Source: Hyphobacterium marinum
GTDB taxonomy: Bacteria > Pseudomonadota > Alphaproteobacteria > Caulobacterales > Maricaulaceae
DNA length: 64,000 nucleotides
Direction: 5' to 3'
Assembly (NCBI RefSeq): GCF_036330325.1
Contig: NZ_JAZDRO010000005.1
Location: forward strand, 149,662 to 213,661
The notes under the pieces were generated by a model. That model did no database searches and had not been told where the DNA came from. It worked only from the letters and a program-made list of their open reading frames with translations. The position numbers and the translations under genes are program-made. Below, in pieces: positions 18,099-26,716 of the stretch. Position 1 is the stretch's first letter. Every line of letters begins with the position of its first letter.

Positions 18099-18469
18099 AC
18101 CTTCACCGCTTCGGTGATCTTGTAGGTCAGTGCGTCGCCATCGGCTTCGTGGATGGTAAGGTAGTCCCCCAGCCGCATCGTGTGGTCGCCGAGCCGGTAG
18201 ACGGGCTCGTCCGGTCCCTCGTCTTCCTCGTCATAGTGGAAGAACCAGTTCGCGCCGCGATGGGTCAGCCAGCCATCGGCCTTTTCATCCGGGTCGGGCG
18301 AGAAGCGATCAACCGTGCAGGCCTTGCGGTTCTCCCGCCACAGATCGGCGTCGAGTTTGCCGCCCTCATCCAGTGGCGCGACGATGACATAGCCGCGATG
18401 GTCGTCACCACCGGGATAACCGGCGTCCGGATTGCGTCCGAGACGCATGACAATACGGGTCAGGGGCAT
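18095..18469 (-). CDS. Conserved hypothetical protein
   Basis: A 124-residue acidic cytoplasmic protein with the pattern PLTRIVMRLGRNPDAGYPGG, VAPLDEGGKLDA and DGWLTHRGANWFFHYDEEDE. I recognise it only as an uncharacterised family in alphaproteobacteria. The start is the ATG at 18469; a longer frame adds eight residues without a ribosome binding site. It converges with the dihydroorotase gene (stops overlap) and is downstream of the universal stress protein on the same strand, 42 nt apart. Confidence 0.65.
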   Translation of the reverse strand: MPLTRIVMRLGRNPDAGYPGGDDHRGYVIVAPLDEGGKLDADLWRENRKACTVDRFSPDPDEKADGWLTHRGANWFFHYDEEDEGPDEPVYRLGDHTMRLGDYLTIHEADGDALTYKITEAVKV

Positions 18470-18511
18470 GAGATCTCTCCTTCCCGCCTCCACGGGGAGG
18501 CGCTGTGCCCG

Positions 18512-19351
18512 CTAGTGCGCCAGAAACAGGCAGGGTCCGTCAACGGCATTCAGGAGCGACTTTGTGACGCCGCCAAAGACGAATTCACGCAATCGCGAAT
18601 GGCCATAGGCCCCGGCAACGATCAGGTCAGCTCCCTTTGAGGCATCGAGAATGCCCTCAACAACATCCTCGTCCGGGTCCAGTTCGCGCACGATGGCGTG
18701 CTGCCCGCGGCCGCTGAGCCAGTCGACCAGGCGGTCGGGCGGAGCCATGCGCCGGTCTTCGAAGTCGATCCCCTTCTCCGACTGAAGAACGATGACCTTC
18801 CGGGCCTGGGTCAGGAAAGGCGCGGCCCCATAGACCGCGCGCGCGGCCTCCTTCGATCCGTCCCAGGCGACCGTTACCGTTTCAGGAGGTGAAAAACCGC
18901 CGCGCGCGACATAGACCGGCACCTGTTCGTCGATCAGCACCGCGGTCACGAAATCGGAGAGGGAGCCGCGCCCGGCGGCCGAGTCTGCGTCCGTTACCAT
19001 CATGCGGGCCAGGCGCGCTTCGGAGGCGACTTCAGAGGCCATGCCCGACACACGTACGAAGCGGCCGCGGACGGCATCCAGCCCGCCGGCCTCCAGACCG
19101 TTCTGGAAACTTGCCTTGGCGGCATCGGCACAGCGATCACTTTCGTCGCGGACCGCGTCAACCGCGGTCGAAACGACCGAGGCCGCCGCGGCCCCCGGTC
19201 CGGTCCAGAGCAGATAGCTGGATGGGTCCGGCTCGATAAACAGCCCCTCCAGGTCTGCATCCACGACCCGGGCCAGCTTGGATGCGGTTCGGGTCAGGCT
19301 TTCGTCGTCCTCATGCCCCTGCAGGGTCACGATGATGCGTTCGCGGGCCAT
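18512..19351 (-). CDS. Universal stress protein with two Usp-type domains
   Basis: A 279-residue protein with an N-terminal Usp-like segment (ERIIVTLQGHEDDESLTRTA, DADLEGLFIE) and a second, better-preserved domain with TVTVAWDGSKEAARAV, DLIVAGAYGHSRLREFVFGG and KSLLNAVDGPCLFLAH, the last two matching the nucleotide-binding GxxG...S pattern. Cytoplasmic; role in stress tolerance inferred from family. No EcfG motif was found upstream. Confidence 0.88.
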   Translation of the reverse strand: MARERIIVTLQGHEDDESLTRTASKLARVVDADLEGLFIEPDPSSYLLWTGPGAAAASVVSTAVDAVRDESDRCADAAKASFQNGLEAGGLDAVRGRFVRVSGMASEVASEARLARMMVTDADSAAGRGSLSDFVTAVLIDEQVPVYVARGGFSPPETVTVAWDGSKEAARAVYGAAPFLTQARKVIVLQSEKGIDFEDRRMAPPDRLVDWLSGRGQHAIVRELDPDEDVVEGILDASKGADLIVAGAYGHSRLREFVFGGVTKSLLNAVDGPCLFLAH

Positions 19352-19463
19352 GGCTTGCCTCCCCGGGCTTCATTGCAGACGCTTGATCTTCGCCGCCACC
19401 GGCTTAGGAAGAGCGCCCCGGAGAGCATTAAAGCCGATTCAGGCCAAAAAGGATAACCGCGCA

Positions 19464-20135
19464 ATGGCGCAAGCGAGACGCAAGACCAAGGATCAGCCCC
19501 GTGCCTGGCAACGGATGATTTCCGGGCGCCGGCTCGACTTGCTTGATCCCTCGCCCATGGACGTGGAAATCGACGACATCGCCCACGGCCTGGCCCGGGT
19601 TGCCCGCTGGAATGGCCAGACGACCGGCGACCATGCCTTTTCCGTCGCCGAACACAGCGTCATCGTCGAACGCATTGTCGGCGAGCTTTATCCCGACCTC
19701 GAGCCGAAATGGCGGCTCGCCGCCCTCCTCCACGATTCATCGGAATATGTGATCGGTGATATGATCAGCCCGTTCAAGGCGGCGCTGGGGGTCGACTACA
19801 AGGTGTTCGAGGAGAAGCTGGAAACTGCGGTCCATGTCCGCTTCGGCCTGCCCGCAAAAACACCGCTGGCGGTGAAGAAAAAGATCAAGCGCGCTGATCG
19901 TATGAGCGCCTATTTCGAGGCCACCCAGATCGCCGGATTCAGTCACGAGGAGTCCGCCGATTTCTTCGGACGCCCGCCCGCCGGGCTGCATGTCGACATC
20001 AACCCCGCTCCTCCGAAAATCGCGCAGCAGGCCTTCGTGGCCCGCTTCGAGGAATTGCTCAGGGACGTCGACGCCGCTGCGCGCAAGGACACACGCAAGC
20101 CACGGCTGAAAGCCGCGCGGGCGCGGCGGCGGTGA
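19464..20135 (+). CDS. HD-domain hydrolase (YfbR-like 5'-nucleotidase type)
   Basis: A 223-residue HD-superfamily protein. Metal-binding motif residues are visible as HAFSVAEHSVIV, AALLHDSSEYVIGDMISPFK (HD pair) and KIKRADRMSAYFEA (final Asp), the pattern of YfbR/YedJ-type nucleotidases. The C-terminal 20 residues are basic (KPRLKAARARRR). Start at the ATG at 19464; the longer frame overlaps the stress-protein start region. It overlaps the NadQ-like gene by GTGA, suggesting a link to nucleotide or NAD metabolism. Confidence 0.82.
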   Translation: MAQARRKTKDQPRAWQRMISGRRLDLLDPSPMDVEIDDIAHGLARVARWNGQTTGDHAFSVAEHSVIVERIVGELYPDLEPKWRLAALLHDSSEYVIGDMISPFKAALGVDYKVFEEKLETAVHVRFGLPAKTPLAVKKKIKRADRMSAYFEATQIAGFSHEESADFFGRPPAGLHVDINPAPPKIAQQAFVARFEELLRDVDAAARKDTRKPRLKAARARRR

Positions 20136-21088
20136 GTGCAACGGCGGGTCTTGCAGTCGGCCTCAACGCCGTCATTCTTTCGGTCGCCGCCGACAGTCCG
20201 CAATTGCTCGTCGTGCCCCATGGTGCGGGCGGAGCCGCCCTGCCCTTCGGGCCGTTCGATCCGGATCGCCACCGGACGTTCGAGATCGGCCTGCGGGAAT
20301 GGGTCAGCGAGCAGGCGCACTTCCAGCTCGGCTTTGTCGAACAGCTCTACACATTCGGCGACCGGGGCCGCGAAGCCCCGCTTGCCGATCTGCCCGCACC
20401 ATCGGAAGCCCGCATCATCTCGGTGGGCTATCTGGCCCTGACACCGGATGCGACCGAACGCCCGGCCGGCGGTGGCGTCTGGCGCGACTGGTACCGCTTC
20501 TTCCCCTGGGAGGACTGGCGCGGCGGCAAACCCGCGCTGCTGACCGATCAGATCGAACCGGCCCTGCAGCGCTGGATCGATGGAGCGGAAGGCGAAGGCC
20601 GGCGGGAATCGCGGCGCGACCGGGCCCGGATCACCTTCGGCATCGATGGGCGCGGCTGGAATGAAGAACGCTGCCTTGACCGCTATGAGCTTCTCTACAG
20701 CGCGGGCCTGGTCGCCGAAGCTGTACGCGATCGCGCCGACGGGTCGGTGGAAACCCTCCTCGGCGAAGCCATGGCCTCAGACCACCGGCGCATCGTCGCC
20801 ACGGCCCTCAGCCGCATCCGCGCCAAGATCAAATACCGCCCGGTCATTTTCGATCTGATGCCCGAACGCTTCACGCTGTCAGCCCTCCAGCGCACCGCCG
20901 AGGCGGTGATCGGCTATCCCCTGCACAAGCAGAATTTCCGCCGGGCGCTTGACCGTACCGGCTTCGTCGTCGGCACCGGACAGATGGATGCGGCCACCGG
21001 TGGGCGTCCGGCCGAACTTTTCCGCTTCCGCCGCGAAGCGTTGAAGGAAGGCCCGGCCTCGGGCATCGCCACGCCAAGGCTGCGGTAG
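20132..21088 (+). CDS. nadQ: NadQ-like regulator of NAD synthesis (Nudix-like plus winged helix)
   Basis: A 318-residue protein of the COG4111/NadQ type: an N-terminal Nudix-like part (GLNAVILSVAAD...LLVVPHG, FGDRGREAP) that would sense a nucleotide, and a C-terminal part (LMPERFTLSALQRTAEAVIG, NFRRALDRTGFVVGTG) with the winged-helix pattern of NrtR-like repressors. The catalytic Nudix box REX2EEXGU is not recognisable, so it is probably a sensor only. It begins with GTG overlapping the HD gene and lies directly upstream of nadABC, where two operator-like sequences occur. Regulation of nadA is inferred from context. Confidence 0.8.
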   Translation: MSATAGLAVGLNAVILSVAADSPQLLVVPHGAGGAALPFGPFDPDRHRTFEIGLREWVSEQAHFQLGFVEQLYTFGDRGREAPLADLPAPSEARIISVGYLALTPDATERPAGGGVWRDWYRFFPWEDWRGGKPALLTDQIEPALQRWIDGAEGEGRRESRRDRARITFGIDGRGWNEERCLDRYELLYSAGLVAEAVRDRADGSVETLLGEAMASDHRRIVATALSRIRAKIKYRPVIFDLMPERFTLSALQRTAEAVIGYPLHKQNFRRALDRTGFVVGTGQMDAATGGRPAELFRFRREALKEGPASGIATPRLR

Positions 21089-21111
21089 GCGGGCTTCAAC
21101 CGCCAATTTTA

Positions 21112-21211
21112 CTCCCCCTCACCCGGCCCTGACGGGCCACCCTCTCCCTCGAGGGAGAGGGAGGGGACCCGGCCTGAAGCGATAGCGAAGGCTGGGGAGG
21201 GTGAGGGGGTA
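21112..21211. repeat. Composite palindromic element
   Basis: Bounded by inverted ends ACTCCCCCTCACCC and GGGTGAGGGGGT, with internal GGCCCTGACGGGCC and CCCTCTCCCTCGAGGGAGAGGG hairpins. Same family as 7019-7066 and 32011-32114. It lies between the regulator and nadA. Confidence 0.85.
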
Positions 21212-21260
21212 AAATCCAACGATCCCCTGTTGACCTTCACGTCACGCAGCCCTATTTAGG

Positions 21261-21279
21261 CTCATGAAGAGCAAAAGGC
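21261..21279 (+). promoter_or_regulatory. Operator-like sequence, upstream copy
   Basis: GCTCATGAAGAGCAAAAGG is related to the downstream copy at 21321-21339 (GCTCAT-N3-GAGCAAAAGG). Sixty bases separate the two, so they could be bound cooperatively by the NadQ-like regulator. Confidence 0.5.
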
Positions 21280-21318
21280 GGCACCGCCCCGGTCCCGCCC
21301 TCTTTTAAGGCCCTTGTA

Positions 21319-21335
21319 TTGCTCATTTTGAGCAA
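21319..21335 (+). promoter_or_regulatory. Perfect inverted repeat operator before nadA
   Basis: TTGCTCA-TTT-TGAGCAA is a perfect 7-3-7 palindrome just before the AGGAGG ribosome binding site (21337-21342) of nadA. Binding here would block nadABC expression. Assignment to NadQ is inferred. Confidence 0.65.
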
Positions 21336-21347
21336 AAGGAGGCGGTG

Positions 21348-22487
21348 ATGGATCGCTACGACTGGCAAGCCCCGAAAACGCGCATGGCAGGCACCGAGCC
21401 GCCCCGCGCGCATAATGACGCCTTGCCCTATGACGACGCGGTGATCCGCGCCACGGCTCCGATATACGAGAAGGTCAAGGACGTTATCCCGGCCGAGGAG
21501 TGGCCGGCCTATGCCCCGCTCATTCACGCGATCAACACGCTGAAAAAGGAGCGCAACGCCGTCATCCTGGCCCACAACTACATGACGCCGGAAATCTTCC
21601 ACGGTGTCGGCGACATCATGGGCGACAGCCTGGCGCTGGCCCAGAAGGCGGCCGAGACCGATGCCGACGTGATCGTTCAGGCCGGGGTCCACTTCATGGC
21701 CGAAACGGCGAAAATCCTGTCGCCGGAAAAGACCGTCCTCATCCCGGACATGCGCGCGGGCTGTTCACTCGCCGCATCGATCACCGGCGAGGATGTCGCC
21801 CTGATCAAGAAGAAATACCCCGATCTGCCTATCGTCACCTATGTGAACACGTCCGCCGACGTGAAGGCGGAATCCGATGTCTGCTGCACTTCGGGCAATG
21901 CCGTTCAGGTCGTCGAATGGGCGGCGAGGGAGTGGGGCACCGACACCGTCATCATGATCCCCGACGAGTATCTGGCGCGCAATGTCGCGGCCAATACCGA
22001 TATCCGAATCCTGTCCTGGAAAGGGGCGTGCGAAGTCCACGAGCGCTTCACCGCCGAGGACGTCGACGCGCTGCGCGAAGCCCATCCCGGCGTCATCGTG
22101 CTGACCCACCCGGAAAGCCCGGCAAGCGTCGTGAAAGCCGCCGACTTTGCCGGCTCGACCGCCGCCATGGCGGCCTGGGTCCGCGACAACAAACCGGCCA
22201 AGGCCGTGCTGCTGACCGAGTGCTCGATGAGCGACAATGTCTCGGTCGGCCAGGCGGAGACGCAATTCATCCGGCCCTGCAATCTCTGCCCGCACATGAA
22301 GCGGATCAGCTTGCAGAACATCTATGACGCGCTGCGCTACAACCGTCATGCCGTGGAGGTTGACCCCGAGCTGGCGCGCCGGGCGAAAGTCTCGCTCGAC
22401 CGGATGCTGGCCCTGCCGCGCCCGGACACACCGCCGAGCTTCGATCCGAAACGTGAAGCGGGGCCCATAGAGCTGGTGACGGTCTAA
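21348..22487 (+). CDS. nadA: Quinolinate synthase A
   Basis: A 379-residue 4Fe-4S enzyme that condenses iminoaspartate and dihydroxyacetone phosphate to quinolinate. Cluster cysteines are visible in MRAGCSLAASITG, VCCTSGNAVQV and RPCNLCPHMKRIS; the N-terminal ILAHNYMTPEIFHGVGD region is characteristic. The ATG at 21348 has AGGAGG at 5 nt, better placed than the GTG at 21345. First gene of nadA-nadB-nadC, with nadB 5 nt downstream. Control through the palindrome at 21319 is likely. Confidence 0.97.
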   Translation: MDRYDWQAPKTRMAGTEPPRAHNDALPYDDAVIRATAPIYEKVKDVIPAEEWPAYAPLIHAINTLKKERNAVILAHNYMTPEIFHGVGDIMGDSLALAQKAAETDADVIVQAGVHFMAETAKILSPEKTVLIPDMRAGCSLAASITGEDVALIKKKYPDLPIVTYVNTSADVKAESDVCCTSGNAVQVVEWAAREWGTDTVIMIPDEYLARNVAANTDIRILSWKGACEVHERFTAEDVDALREAHPGVIVLTHPESPASVVKAADFAGSTAAMAAWVRDNKPAKAVLLTECSMSDNVSVGQAETQFIRPCNLCPHMKRISLQNIYDALRYNRHAVEVDPELARRAKVSLDRMLALPRPDTPPSFDPKREAGPIELVTV

Positions 22488-22492
22488 ACACC

Positions 22493-23989
22493 ATGACCCC
22501 TCCCCCCATCCTCATCGCCGGGGCCGGGATCGCCGGCCTGTGGGCGGCGCTCAATGCCGCACCGCGGCAGGTCCTGCTGCTGACCGGGTCGCTGCTGGGA
22601 AGCGGCACCGCGACCGGCTGGGCGCAGGGCGGGGTCGCGGGCGCGCTCGGACCCGACGACGCCCCGGCCATCCATGCCCATGACACGGTCGCGACCGGGG
22701 ACGGGCTGACCGATCCGGAGATTGCCGACCTCTTCGCGCAATCCATTCCAGAGCAAATCCGGGCACTGGCGAAGTTGGGCGTGCCGTTTGAAACGACTGC
22801 GGGAGATGAGTTCGCACTTGGCCTTGAAGCGGCCCATGCGCGCCGCCGCGTTGCCCATGTAAAGGGCGACCAGGCGGGTGGGGCGATCCTCTCGGTTCTG
22901 ATCGAGGCGGTCCGGGCGGCGACGCACATCACCATCCTCGACGGCTGGCGGGTCGATGCCCTCCTGCCCGCCAGCGATGGCGGCTGTGGCGGCGTGCTGG
23001 CGCGGCGTCCGGACGGCACGCTGGACCGCCTTGAGGCCGCCGAGACCGTGCTGGCCATGGGCGGGGCTGGCGGCCTTTACGAGACCACGACCAGCCCGAA
23101 AGGCGCACGCGGTCAGGCCATGGCCATGGCGCACCGGATCGGCGCGGATATTCTCGATCCTGAATTCATCCAGTTTCACCCCACCGCCATCGACGCCGGG
23201 ATAGACCCGGCTCCGCTGGCCACCGAAGCCCTGCGCGGTGATGGCGCAATTCTGATCGACCGCGATGACAACCGTTTGATGGCGGGCCACCCGCAAGGTG
23301 ATCTCGCACCGCGCGATGCCGTCGCCCGCGCCGTGCACCGCGCCCGGATGGGCGGTCGCGGCCCCGCGCTCGACGCGCGCGGTATCGGCCCGGACTTTCC
23401 GCAGCGTTTCCCGTCCGTATTCGCCGCCTGCGCGGGGATGGGCCTCGATCCGCGCGAGACGCCGATCCCGGTCCTGCCCGCCGCGCATTACACGATGGGC
23501 GGGATCGCCACCGACCGCGACGGGCGCACCAGCCTTCCCGGCCTGTGGGCCATCGGCGAATGTGCGGCCAGCGGCCTGCATGGCGCGAACCGGCTGGCGT
23601 CGAATTCGCTCGGTGAAGGCCTGGTCTTTGGGGCCCGTGTCGCTGAAGCCCTGCGCCGCAGCCCTGAGCGCAGCGCGGCAGCCGGTGAGGCAACGCCCGC
23701 TCCCGGCCTGCCACCGCTCGCCCTGACGCGGCTGAGACAGGCGATGAGCCGCTTTGCCGGCGTGGAGCGCGACGAGGCGGGCCTGCGCCAGCTCATCGCC
23801 ATCATCGACGATCTCGCCGTCCGCCATGGCGAGGCGTCCGAGCTGGTTGCTGCGCGCTTGATCGCGCGCGGGGCGCTCTCCCGGCGCGAAAGCCGGGGCG
23901 GGCATTTCCGCCGTGACTTCCCGGCGAAAACCGCCGCGCGGCACACCCGTTTCGGTCCGGCCTCCCGCCGTGCCGCGAAAGGAGCCTGA
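22493..23989 (+). CDS. nadB: L-aspartate oxidase
   Basis: A 498-residue FAD enzyme that oxidises L-aspartate to iminoaspartate for NadA. Dinucleotide-binding GAGIAGLWAALNAA is at the N-terminus; GGVAGALGPDDAPAIHAHDT, FIQFHPTAID and the C-terminal GLHGANRLASNSLGEGLVFG are typical of the family. Placed between nadA and nadC with no gap, so the three are one operon. Slightly shorter than the E. coli enzyme, mostly in the C-terminal helical domain. Confidence 0.96.
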   Translation: MTPPPILIAGAGIAGLWAALNAAPRQVLLLTGSLLGSGTATGWAQGGVAGALGPDDAPAIHAHDTVATGDGLTDPEIADLFAQSIPEQIRALAKLGVPFETTAGDEFALGLEAAHARRRVAHVKGDQAGGAILSVLIEAVRAATHITILDGWRVDALLPASDGGCGGVLARRPDGTLDRLEAAETVLAMGGAGGLYETTTSPKGARGQAMAMAHRIGADILDPEFIQFHPTAIDAGIDPAPLATEALRGDGAILIDRDDNRLMAGHPQGDLAPRDAVARAVHRARMGGRGPALDARGIGPDFPQRFPSVFAACAGMGLDPRETPIPVLPAAHYTMGGIATDRDGRTSLPGLWAIGECAASGLHGANRLASNSLGEGLVFGARVAEALRRSPERSAAAGEATPAPGLPPLALTRLRQAMSRFAGVERDEAGLRQLIAIIDDLAVRHGEASELVAARLIARGALSRRESRGGHFRRDFPAKTAARHTRFGPASRRAAKGA

Positions 23990-23990
23990 G

Positions 23991-24839
23991 ATGACGGTCC
24001 CGCCCTTGCCCGGTCACGTGGTCGAGGACGCCGTTCGCCGCGCCCTCGCCGAAGACTCCGCCGGCGCGGGCGACATCACCTCTCTGGCAACGATTTCGGC
24101 TGATGCCGAAGGCCGCTACGAGATCCGCGCCCGCAAGGCCGGCGTTATCTGCGGCCTGCAGCCCGCGCGCGAAGCCTTACGCCAGTGTGATCCGGACATC
24201 AGTTTCGAGGCCCGGGTGGACGACGGAGCCATTGTTGAAGCCGGTCAGGCGGTCGCGCGGATCGCGGGCCGCGTCCGCCCGGTCCTGACCGCCGAACGCA
24301 TCGCGCTCAATTTCCTCGGACGCATGAGCGGCGTCGCCACGCTGACCGCCGCCTATGCCCAGCGCATTGCGGGCACCGGCGCGGTCGTCACCCATACGCG
24401 AAAGACAACACCGGGCCTGCGCGCTTTCGAAATCCAGGCCGTGCGGGCCGGTGGCGGCGCGGCGCACCGCTTCTCGCTCTCCGATGCCGTCCTCATCAAG
24501 GACAATCACGTCGCCGCAGCGGGCGGTGTCGGCGAAGCCGTACGCCGGGCGAAAGCCTATGCCGGGCACATGACGCGGGTCGCCACCGAGATCGACAGTC
24601 TGAGCCAGCTCGAAGACGCCCTCGAGGCGGGGGCGGACTCCATCCTCCTCGACAATTTCAGCCTGGACGAGCTTCGCGCCGCCGTTGCTCAGACGCGCGG
24701 TCGTGCCACGCTGGAGGCCTCGGGCGGCGTGACCTTCGACACGATCCGCGCCATCGCCGAGACGGGTGTCGATGTCATTTCAGTCGGGGCGCTGACCCAT
24801 TCCGCCCCGAATTTCGACCTGGGGCTGGACGCGCTCTAG
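23991..24839 (+). CDS. nadC: Nicotinate-nucleotide pyrophosphorylase (carboxylating)
   Basis: A 282-residue quinolinate phosphoribosyltransferase that completes de novo synthesis of nicotinate mononucleotide. Visible are the start region ALAEDSAGAGDITS, NFLGRMSGVAT, THTRKTTPGLR (substrate-binding Arg/Lys), LIKDNHV, and LEASGGVTFDTI with the glycine-rich phosphate loop. It starts one nucleotide after the nadB stop, with a GGAGC ribosome binding site inside nadB. Last gene of the operon, converging with a phosphoribosyltransferase gene. Confidence 0.97.
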   Translation: MTVPPLPGHVVEDAVRRALAEDSAGAGDITSLATISADAEGRYEIRARKAGVICGLQPAREALRQCDPDISFEARVDDGAIVEAGQAVARIAGRVRPVLTAERIALNFLGRMSGVATLTAAYAQRIAGTGAVVTHTRKTTPGLRAFEIQAVRAGGGAAHRFSLSDAVLIKDNHVAAAGGVGEAVRRAKAYAGHMTRVATEIDSLSQLEDALEAGADSILLDNFSLDELRAAVAQTRGRATLEASGGVTFDTIRAIAETGVDVISVGALTHSAPNFDLGLDAL

Positions 24840-25390
24840 TCTTCGCCCAGAACGATCTTGCCGATCTCGCCCTTGGCGGCGATCTCGTCCTTGCTCAGCC
24901 CGCAGAATTCATGCGGAAACACCAGCCAGTCCGCGCTCTCATGGACGAAATAGTCCGGCGTCAGGTCCGTCTGGTTGCGCGCCGGCTTGTAGAAGACGGT
25001 TGCGACCCGGGCCTGATGCGGGAAATTCCCGCCGCACTTCACCCGCAGCACATCGAAGACGGCCTCAATCGAGCGGCCGCTGTCAAAGACATCATCAACG
25101 ATCAGCAGGCGGTGCTCCGATTTGAGCGTGTCGACCAGATAGCTCTCCCCGAAGACGTGGACGTCGCGGGCCATCGTGTCGATGCCCGTATAGGCCGAGG
25201 TGCGGATAGCGATGTGGTCGGTCTCCAGCCCCCGCCAGGCGAGATACTCCTGCACGGCAATGCCGACCGGCGCGCCGCCGCGCCAGATGCCAACGATATG
25301 GGTGGGCGCAAACCCGCTGTCATGTACGCTGCGCGCCAGGCGGATACTGTCTGCGAGCAGGCTCTCCGCCGAGATGTAATGCTTGGTCAT
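24836..25390 (-). CDS. Phosphoribosyltransferase, Hpt/Gpt-like
   Basis: A 184-residue type I phosphoribosyltransferase. The PRPP loop LLIVDDVFDSGRSIEAVFDV and an early HIVGIWRGGAPVG match purine salvage enzymes of the xanthine-guanine or hypoxanthine type; the base-specificity region (FYKPARNQTDLTPDYF, ADWLVFPHE) resembles the xanthine/guanine group but specificity cannot be fixed by eye. It overlaps the 3' end of nadC by 4 nt on the opposite strand. Confidence 0.85.
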   Translation of the reverse strand: MTKHYISAESLLADSIRLARSVHDSGFAPTHIVGIWRGGAPVGIAVQEYLAWRGLETDHIAIRTSAYTGIDTMARDVHVFGESYLVDTLKSEHRLLIVDDVFDSGRSIEAVFDVLRVKCGGNFPHQARVATVFYKPARNQTDLTPDYFVHESADWLVFPHEFCGLSKDEIAAKGEIGKIVLGED

Positions 25391-25708
25391 GGTTGGAAGA
25401 TTTGCCTGCTTTGGGCGCGGTGCTCAAGCGGCCGCTGTGCGGCGTGGCCCGTCCTGCATCCTCCTCTCTCCTGATGAGGACTGTCATCCCGGCTGCCCCA
25501 TAAGGGCAAGCCGGGACCTTGAACACCGAGCGCCAGGGTTTCAGGTCCCGGATCGGCTTCGCCGTCCGGGATGACAGAATCGGGTTGCGGTACCCCCCCT
25601 CCGTCAGCTTCGCTGACACCTCCCCCGCAAGCAGGGGAGGACACAGTCGACAGATGACTCACCCCGCCAAACCTCTCTAGGCTGCCCGAAACAGAATGAG
25701 GCCCACCC
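25391..25708. repeat. Gene-free gap filled by two repeat elements
   Basis: Between 25486 and 25577 lies an element with inverted ends TGTCATCCCGG and CCGGGATGACA and a central pairing of the form GGTCCCGG; related pieces occur near 32248, 46612 and 47970. It is followed at about 25588-25641 by the TCAGCTTCGCTGACACCTC element also found near 6830. No gene is supportable here. Confidence 0.8.
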
Positions 25709-26716
25709 ATGCGCAAATCCCATGACCACGCCGAAGGATCGGTGACCACTCTCCACATCGACAGCCGGGCGGTGGCGAACAACATCCTCGGCGATCCGGC
25801 ACGGCGCAGGGTGGATGTCTATGTCCCGGCCGGTCATGACGGCTCCGGCCTGCCCCTGCTGGTCGATCTGGTGGGCTTTACCGGTGGCGGGCCGGCGCAC
25901 ACCAACTGGAAGAGTTTCGGGGAGAACGCGCCCGAACGCCTCGACAGGCTGATCGGGTCGGGCGCGATGAAGCCGGCCGTTGTCGCCTTCCCCGACTGCT
26001 TCACGCGGCTGGGCGGCAACCAGTACATCAACTCCCCGGTCCTGGGCGATTGGGACGACTTCCTGGTCAAGGAGATGGTGCCCCTGCTGGAGGCCCAATT
26101 CTCCTGCGGCGGAACCGGCCGGCGCGGTGTCTTCGGCAAGTCCTCGGGCGGCTATGGCGCGATGGTCCACGCCCTTCTCCACTCGGACTTCTGGGCCGGT
26201 GCGGCCTGCATGTCCGGCGATATGGGGTTCGAGCTGATGTTCGCGACCGACTTCGCGGTGACGCTGCGCGCGCTGGCCAAGCATGACGGCTCGATCAAGA
26301 CCTTCCTGGACACGCTTGAATCCAGCTCCAAACCGTCAGGCGACGATATCCACGTTCTGATGATGCTGGCCATGTGCGCGACCTATGATCCCGCACCGGA
26401 GGAATATCTGGGTATCCGCCTGCCGGTCACGACCGACACGTGCGAGCTGATCCCCGAGCGCTGGGCCAATTTCATGAAATGGGACCCGCTGGAAATGCTC
26501 GACGCCCATGGCGAGGGCCTGAAAAAAATGAAGGCGCTCTGGATCGAGTGCGGTGATGTCGACCAGTACAATCTGCTCTATGGCGCGCGGCGCATGACAA
26601 AGGCGCTGACCGCGCGCGGGATCGACCACGAGTACCGGGAATTCCCCGACAATCACTCCTCCATCGACTACCGGATGGACGAGGTCCTGCCCTTCCTGGC
26701 CGACCGTCTGAGCTAG
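25709..26716 (+). CDS. Alpha/beta-hydrolase esterase (esterase D/enterochelin-esterase-like)
   Basis: A 335-residue serine hydrolase. The nucleophile elbow is GKSSGGYGAM, with an oxyanion region (LVDLVGFTGGGPAH) and later candidate Asp (ECGDVDQYN) and His (FPDNHSSIDYR) of the triad. No signal peptide is seen, so it is probably cytoplasmic. The resemblance is to the broad Esterase/Fes family; substrate unknown. It overlaps the convergent lipoprotein gene by 4 nt. Confidence 0.75.
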   Translation: MRKSHDHAEGSVTTLHIDSRAVANNILGDPARRRVDVYVPAGHDGSGLPLLVDLVGFTGGGPAHTNWKSFGENAPERLDRLIGSGAMKPAVVAFPDCFTRLGGNQYINSPVLGDWDDFLVKEMVPLLEAQFSCGGTGRRGVFGKSSGGYGAMVHALLHSDFWAGAACMSGDMGFELMFATDFAVTLRALAKHDGSIKTFLDTLESSSKPSGDDIHVLMMLAMCATYDPAPEEYLGIRLPVTTDTCELIPERWANFMKWDPLEMLDAHGEGLKKMKALWIECGDVDQYNLLYGARRMTKALTARGIDHEYREFPDNHSSIDYRMDEVLPFLADRLS

